From a virus, in the IMG/VR virus record IMGVR_UViG_3300011115_000651, positions 1 through 31,164 of that record: 31,164 nt of DNA, one strand, 5' to 3'. Under the pieces are notes generated by a model. It had not been told where the DNA came from, ran no database searches, and saw only the letters and a list, made by a program, of their open reading frames with translations. Positions within the stretch are counted from its first letter, which is position 1. Each line of letters starts with the position of its first letter. Made by a program: the position numbers and the translations under genes. Positions 28,995 to 31,164 of this stretch are shown piece by piece.

Positions 28995-31164
28995 TTATAT
29001 CATGTTTAATGTTGATACTACGAATGGAACTCCAGTTGATACTGCTACAATAGATAAAACATCTTTCTTACCACTTCCTGCAGTTGCTGAATATGCACTA
29101 CCTGATGGTTGTAACATAGTCGGTGCTAAAGAAGCAGATGAGTTTGTACCTGTTGTAATAACCAATGTTGCACTTACTCCTGGTTGAACATTTGATGCTG
29201 ATATATGTGTTGTTGCAGTACCCGCTAATGTCAAAGTAAAATAGTTACCTAATGATAAATCCATAGATGCAGTATTAGATGTAATAGACATTGATACTAC
29301 ATTTCCAAATGCACTACCCGTTAAGGTTAAACTACCTGAAATATTTTGATTACCTCTAAATGTATTACTACCCGTTGTTGCGAAACTTCCAGTTGCTGAT
29401 ATTAAACTATTTACTTTTGCATCATTAGATGATGTATATGCGTTAAATGATGCAGTAGTTAGTAATTTTTCTATTCCTAATACATTTATTTCATTACCCA
29501 TACCACTATGGTTTGTACAATAATAATATAAAGGTGTAGTTGTATCGTATCCTACTTCTATTTGTATAAAGTTTGAACCACTTGTTACACATGTTGTGTA
29601 TTCCGTTGGCCCGTTTGCTGTTGTTGAAAACTTAAATGGATGACTACCTACAATACCTGATAAATCAAATCTATATTTTGGACCTGGTACGAAAGATAAT
29701 TTAGGTTGATTAACACCATCTATTATATAATAATTTGAACCATTATTAGTTACTATTGCAGTTACTACACTTTCAGTAGCCGATGCAGTAAATTGATTAA
29801 GATTAGTTACTGAAGTATTTAAACTCGCAGTAGTAGTATTTAAATTACTTATAGATACCAATGCCGATGCACTAAATGTATTTAAGTTACTTACTGATGT
29901 GTTTAAACTTGCAGTAGTTGTTTCTATATTGTTTAATCTACTATTTGTAGAAGATGTATATGCGTTAAAAGATGCAGTTGTTACTAAACTACCAGTATCT
30001 ATTGGTGTTGCTGTTACACTTACACTAAATGTAGATGTGTCACCCTTTGTAAAAGTAATTGTATTTCCAACCGCAGATGCAGTATATAAAGATAAACTAG
30101 CACTTCCAAAAAGAGAAGCAGTAGCTGAATTTAAATTAGTTACTGATGTATTTAAACTTTGAGTAGTCGTATTCAAATTACTTATTGATACTAATGCAGA
30201 TGCTGAAAAAGTATTTAAGTTATTTATTGAAGTTACTAACGATGCAGTTGATTGAGATGCAGTGAATGTATTTAAAGCACTTACTGATGTATTTAAACTT
30301 GCAGTAGTCGTATTGATATTTGCAATAGATGTGTTTACACTTGCACTATTTACTTCTAATGCAGTAACTCTCTGGTCATTACTTTGTGTGTATGCGTTGA
30401 ATGATGATGTAGTTACGAAAGTACCTGCTGAACCACTCACATCAGGAATGTTTACACTAAATTGAGTTGTATTACCTTTTGTAAATGTTAAGTTTCTAGT
30501 ACCCGTATCAAATGATGCAGTTACTAATGCTAAACTTGCAGATGTAAATAAACTTGCAGTAGCTGAATTTATATTAGTTACACTTGTATTCAACGATGCA
30601 GTAGTAGAATTAATATTACTTATAGACACTAATGCAGATGCAGAAAATGTATTTAAGTTAGTTATTGATGTTACTAAACTTGCAGTTGATTGAGATGCAG
30701 TGAATGTGTTTAATGCAGATATAGATGTATTAACCGATGCACTATTTGTATTAAGAGCATCTATACTAACTTGTTGAGATGCAGAACTTGCATTCAAATT
30801 ACTTATAGACACTAATGCAGATGCACTAAATGTATTTAAGTTAGTTATTGATGTTACTAATGATGCAGTTGATTGTGATGCAGTATATGTGTTTAATGCA
30901 TTTATACTAACTTGTTGTGATGCAGAACTTGCATTCAAATTAGTTATAGAGATTGCAGTTGATGCAGTGAAAGTATTTATATTACTTACCGATATATTCA
31001 ACGATGCAGTCGTAGTATTTAAATTATTAATTGATACCTGTGCAGAAGCAGTAAAGGATTGTAATGATGCAGTTGCCTGATTTAAATTACTGATATCAAC
31101 TACACTACCTGTTGCAACTGTTACATTAAAAGTAGTGTTATTACCCTTTGTAAAAGTAATTACA
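28995..31164 (-). CDS. Repetitive tail fibre with cupredoxin-like domain
   Basis: Main part of an 807-residue fibre that starts at 381 and crosses the circle join; bases 31038-31164 repeat its 1-127 segment. Residues of roughly 50-545 are short tandem repeats of 13-15 residues (LNTFTAS, VSISNLN, TASLNTSV), interrupted by three copies of a beta-type module ending ITFTKGxxTxFxVxV and by SFNAYTxS motifs, as in trimeric fibres. Residues 547-648 form a cupredoxin-like domain with H593, C634, H637 and M640 (motif CTNHSGM). The C-terminal 130 residues (GNQNISGSLTLTGS, SMDLSLGNYF, QPG) resemble the end of the fibre at 21042-22520. The stop touches the ATG of the downstream lectin gene. The role in host binding is inferred from position and architecture. 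Confidence 0.85.
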   Translation of the reverse strand, partial: VITFTKGNNTTFNVTVATGSVVDISNLNQATASLQSFTASAQVSINNLNTTTASLNISVSNINTFTASTAISITNLNASSASQQVSINALNTYTASQSTASLVTSITNLNTFSASALVSISNLNASSASQQVSIDALNTNSASVNTSISALNTFTASQSTASLVTSITNLNTFSASALVSISNINSTTASLNTSVTNINSATASLFTSASLALVTASFDTGTRNLTFTKGNTTQFSVNIPDVSGSAGTFVTTSSFNAYTQSNDQRVTALEVNSASVNTSIANINTTTASLNTSVSALNTFTASQSTASLVTSINNLNTFSASALVSISNLNTTTQSLNTSVTNLNSATASLFGSASLSLYTASAVGNTITFTKGDTSTFSVSVTATPIDTGSLVTTASFNAYTSSTNSRLNNIETTTASLNTSVSNLNTFSASALVSISNLNTTTASLNTSVTNLNQFTASATESVVTAIVTNNGSNYYIIDGVNQPKLSFVPGPKYRFDLSGIVGSHPFKFSTTANGPTEYTTCVTSGSNFIQIEVGYDTTTPLYYYCTNHSGMGNEINVLGIEKLLTTASFNAYTSSNDAKVNSLISATGSFATTGSNTFRGNQNISGSLTLTGSAFGNVVSMSITSNTASMDLSLGNYFTLTLAGTATTHISASNVQPGVSATLVITTGTNSSASLAPTMLQPSGSAYSATAGSGKKDVLSIVAVSTGVPFVVSTLNMI
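29478..29780 (-). other. Cupredoxin-like domain within the tail fibre
   Basis: This covers about residues 547-648 of the fibre. The motif PGPKYRFDLS is followed by GSHPFKFS (H593), and later by LYYYCTNHSGMGN (C634, H637, M640). A distant His followed about 40 residues later by C-x2-H-x2-M is the type-1 copper ligand pattern; the short loop spacing is that of amicyanin. Related domains occur in some marine phage virion proteins. Metal binding itself is inferred. Confidence 0.7.
29800..31037 (-). repeat. Degenerate tandem repeats coding for fibre shaft
   Basis: This stretch, continuing into 130-240, consists of degenerate 39-45 base units that encode xVSIxNLNxxTAS-type segments. On the plus strand they show as recurring gatgcagt...gtatttaa words. 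The close copies could recombine or be collapsed in assembly, so the repeat number may not be exact. Confidence 0.8.
31038..31164. repeat. Terminal overlap, right copy (circular contig)
   Basis: Exact second copy of bases 1-127. Removing one copy leaves 31,037 bases. Genes near either edge should be read across the join. Confidence 0.93.

Noticed and set aside
29800-31037. CRISPR array suggested by regularly repeated words
   Set aside because: The repeats are degenerate, in frame with one protein, and lack unique spacers; they are fibre shaft repeats.

Overview
The window looks like a complete circular genome of a tailed phage (siphovirus type) of about 31,037 unique bases. The first 127 bases recur exactly as the last 127, and one tail-fibre gene reads in frame across the join. 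The host is probably a member of the Bacteroidota (flavobacteria-like). The sequence is AT-rich, start codons are preceded by A/T-rich stretches such as AATAATATG with no Shine-Dalgarno, and many proteins resemble families I know from Bacteroidota phages (portal, baseplate, connector, XkdF-type protease). No tRNA, integrase, CRISPR array, transposase or DNA polymerase was found.

Layout. A non-coding control region at 8240-8742 separates two divergent units. Rightward (8743-10146) are five small genes of unknown function, ending at a strong terminator (10205-10236). Leftward, almost everything else forms one long unit running from 8239 down to 1, through the circle join, and from 31037 down to 10336. 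In order of transcription it holds: a DnaD-like replication gene and a small gene; a terminator and new promoter; two homing endonucleases (GIY-YIG, HNH); small proteins, a glycosyltransferase-like protein and a sigma-like protein; terminase small and large subunits; a tail-assembly-chaperone-like gene with a probable -1 frameshift; the 807-residue tail fibre; a lectin-like protein; scaffold; major capsid; probable tail tube; portal; connectors; a second fibre; a glycine-rich adhesin; a gp10-like neck protein; tail and baseplate proteins with a third homing endonuclease among them; tape measure; prohead protease; and a terminal cassette of small proteins including a candidate spanin pair.

Regulation. 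I see a repeated promoter of the form ATTTGGTA-N14-TCGTA, that is TTGGTA, 17 bases, then a TATATT-like -10. There are four good copies and one weaker copy. They drive the two divergent early units and the homing-endonuclease genes. A different motif, around TTGTTATTAYA, lies just upstream of several structural genes and may mark late expression. Terminators follow the capsid gene, the tail-tube gene and the early leftward genes.

The most interesting points are a cupredoxin-like domain with an intact set of type-1 copper ligands in the tail fibre, the frameshift at a 9-base homopolymer in the chaperone-like gene, the shared promoter family carried by homing endonucleases, the iteron-containing control region, a polyglycine adhesin, and a scrambled morphogenesis gene order with no recognisable endolysin.
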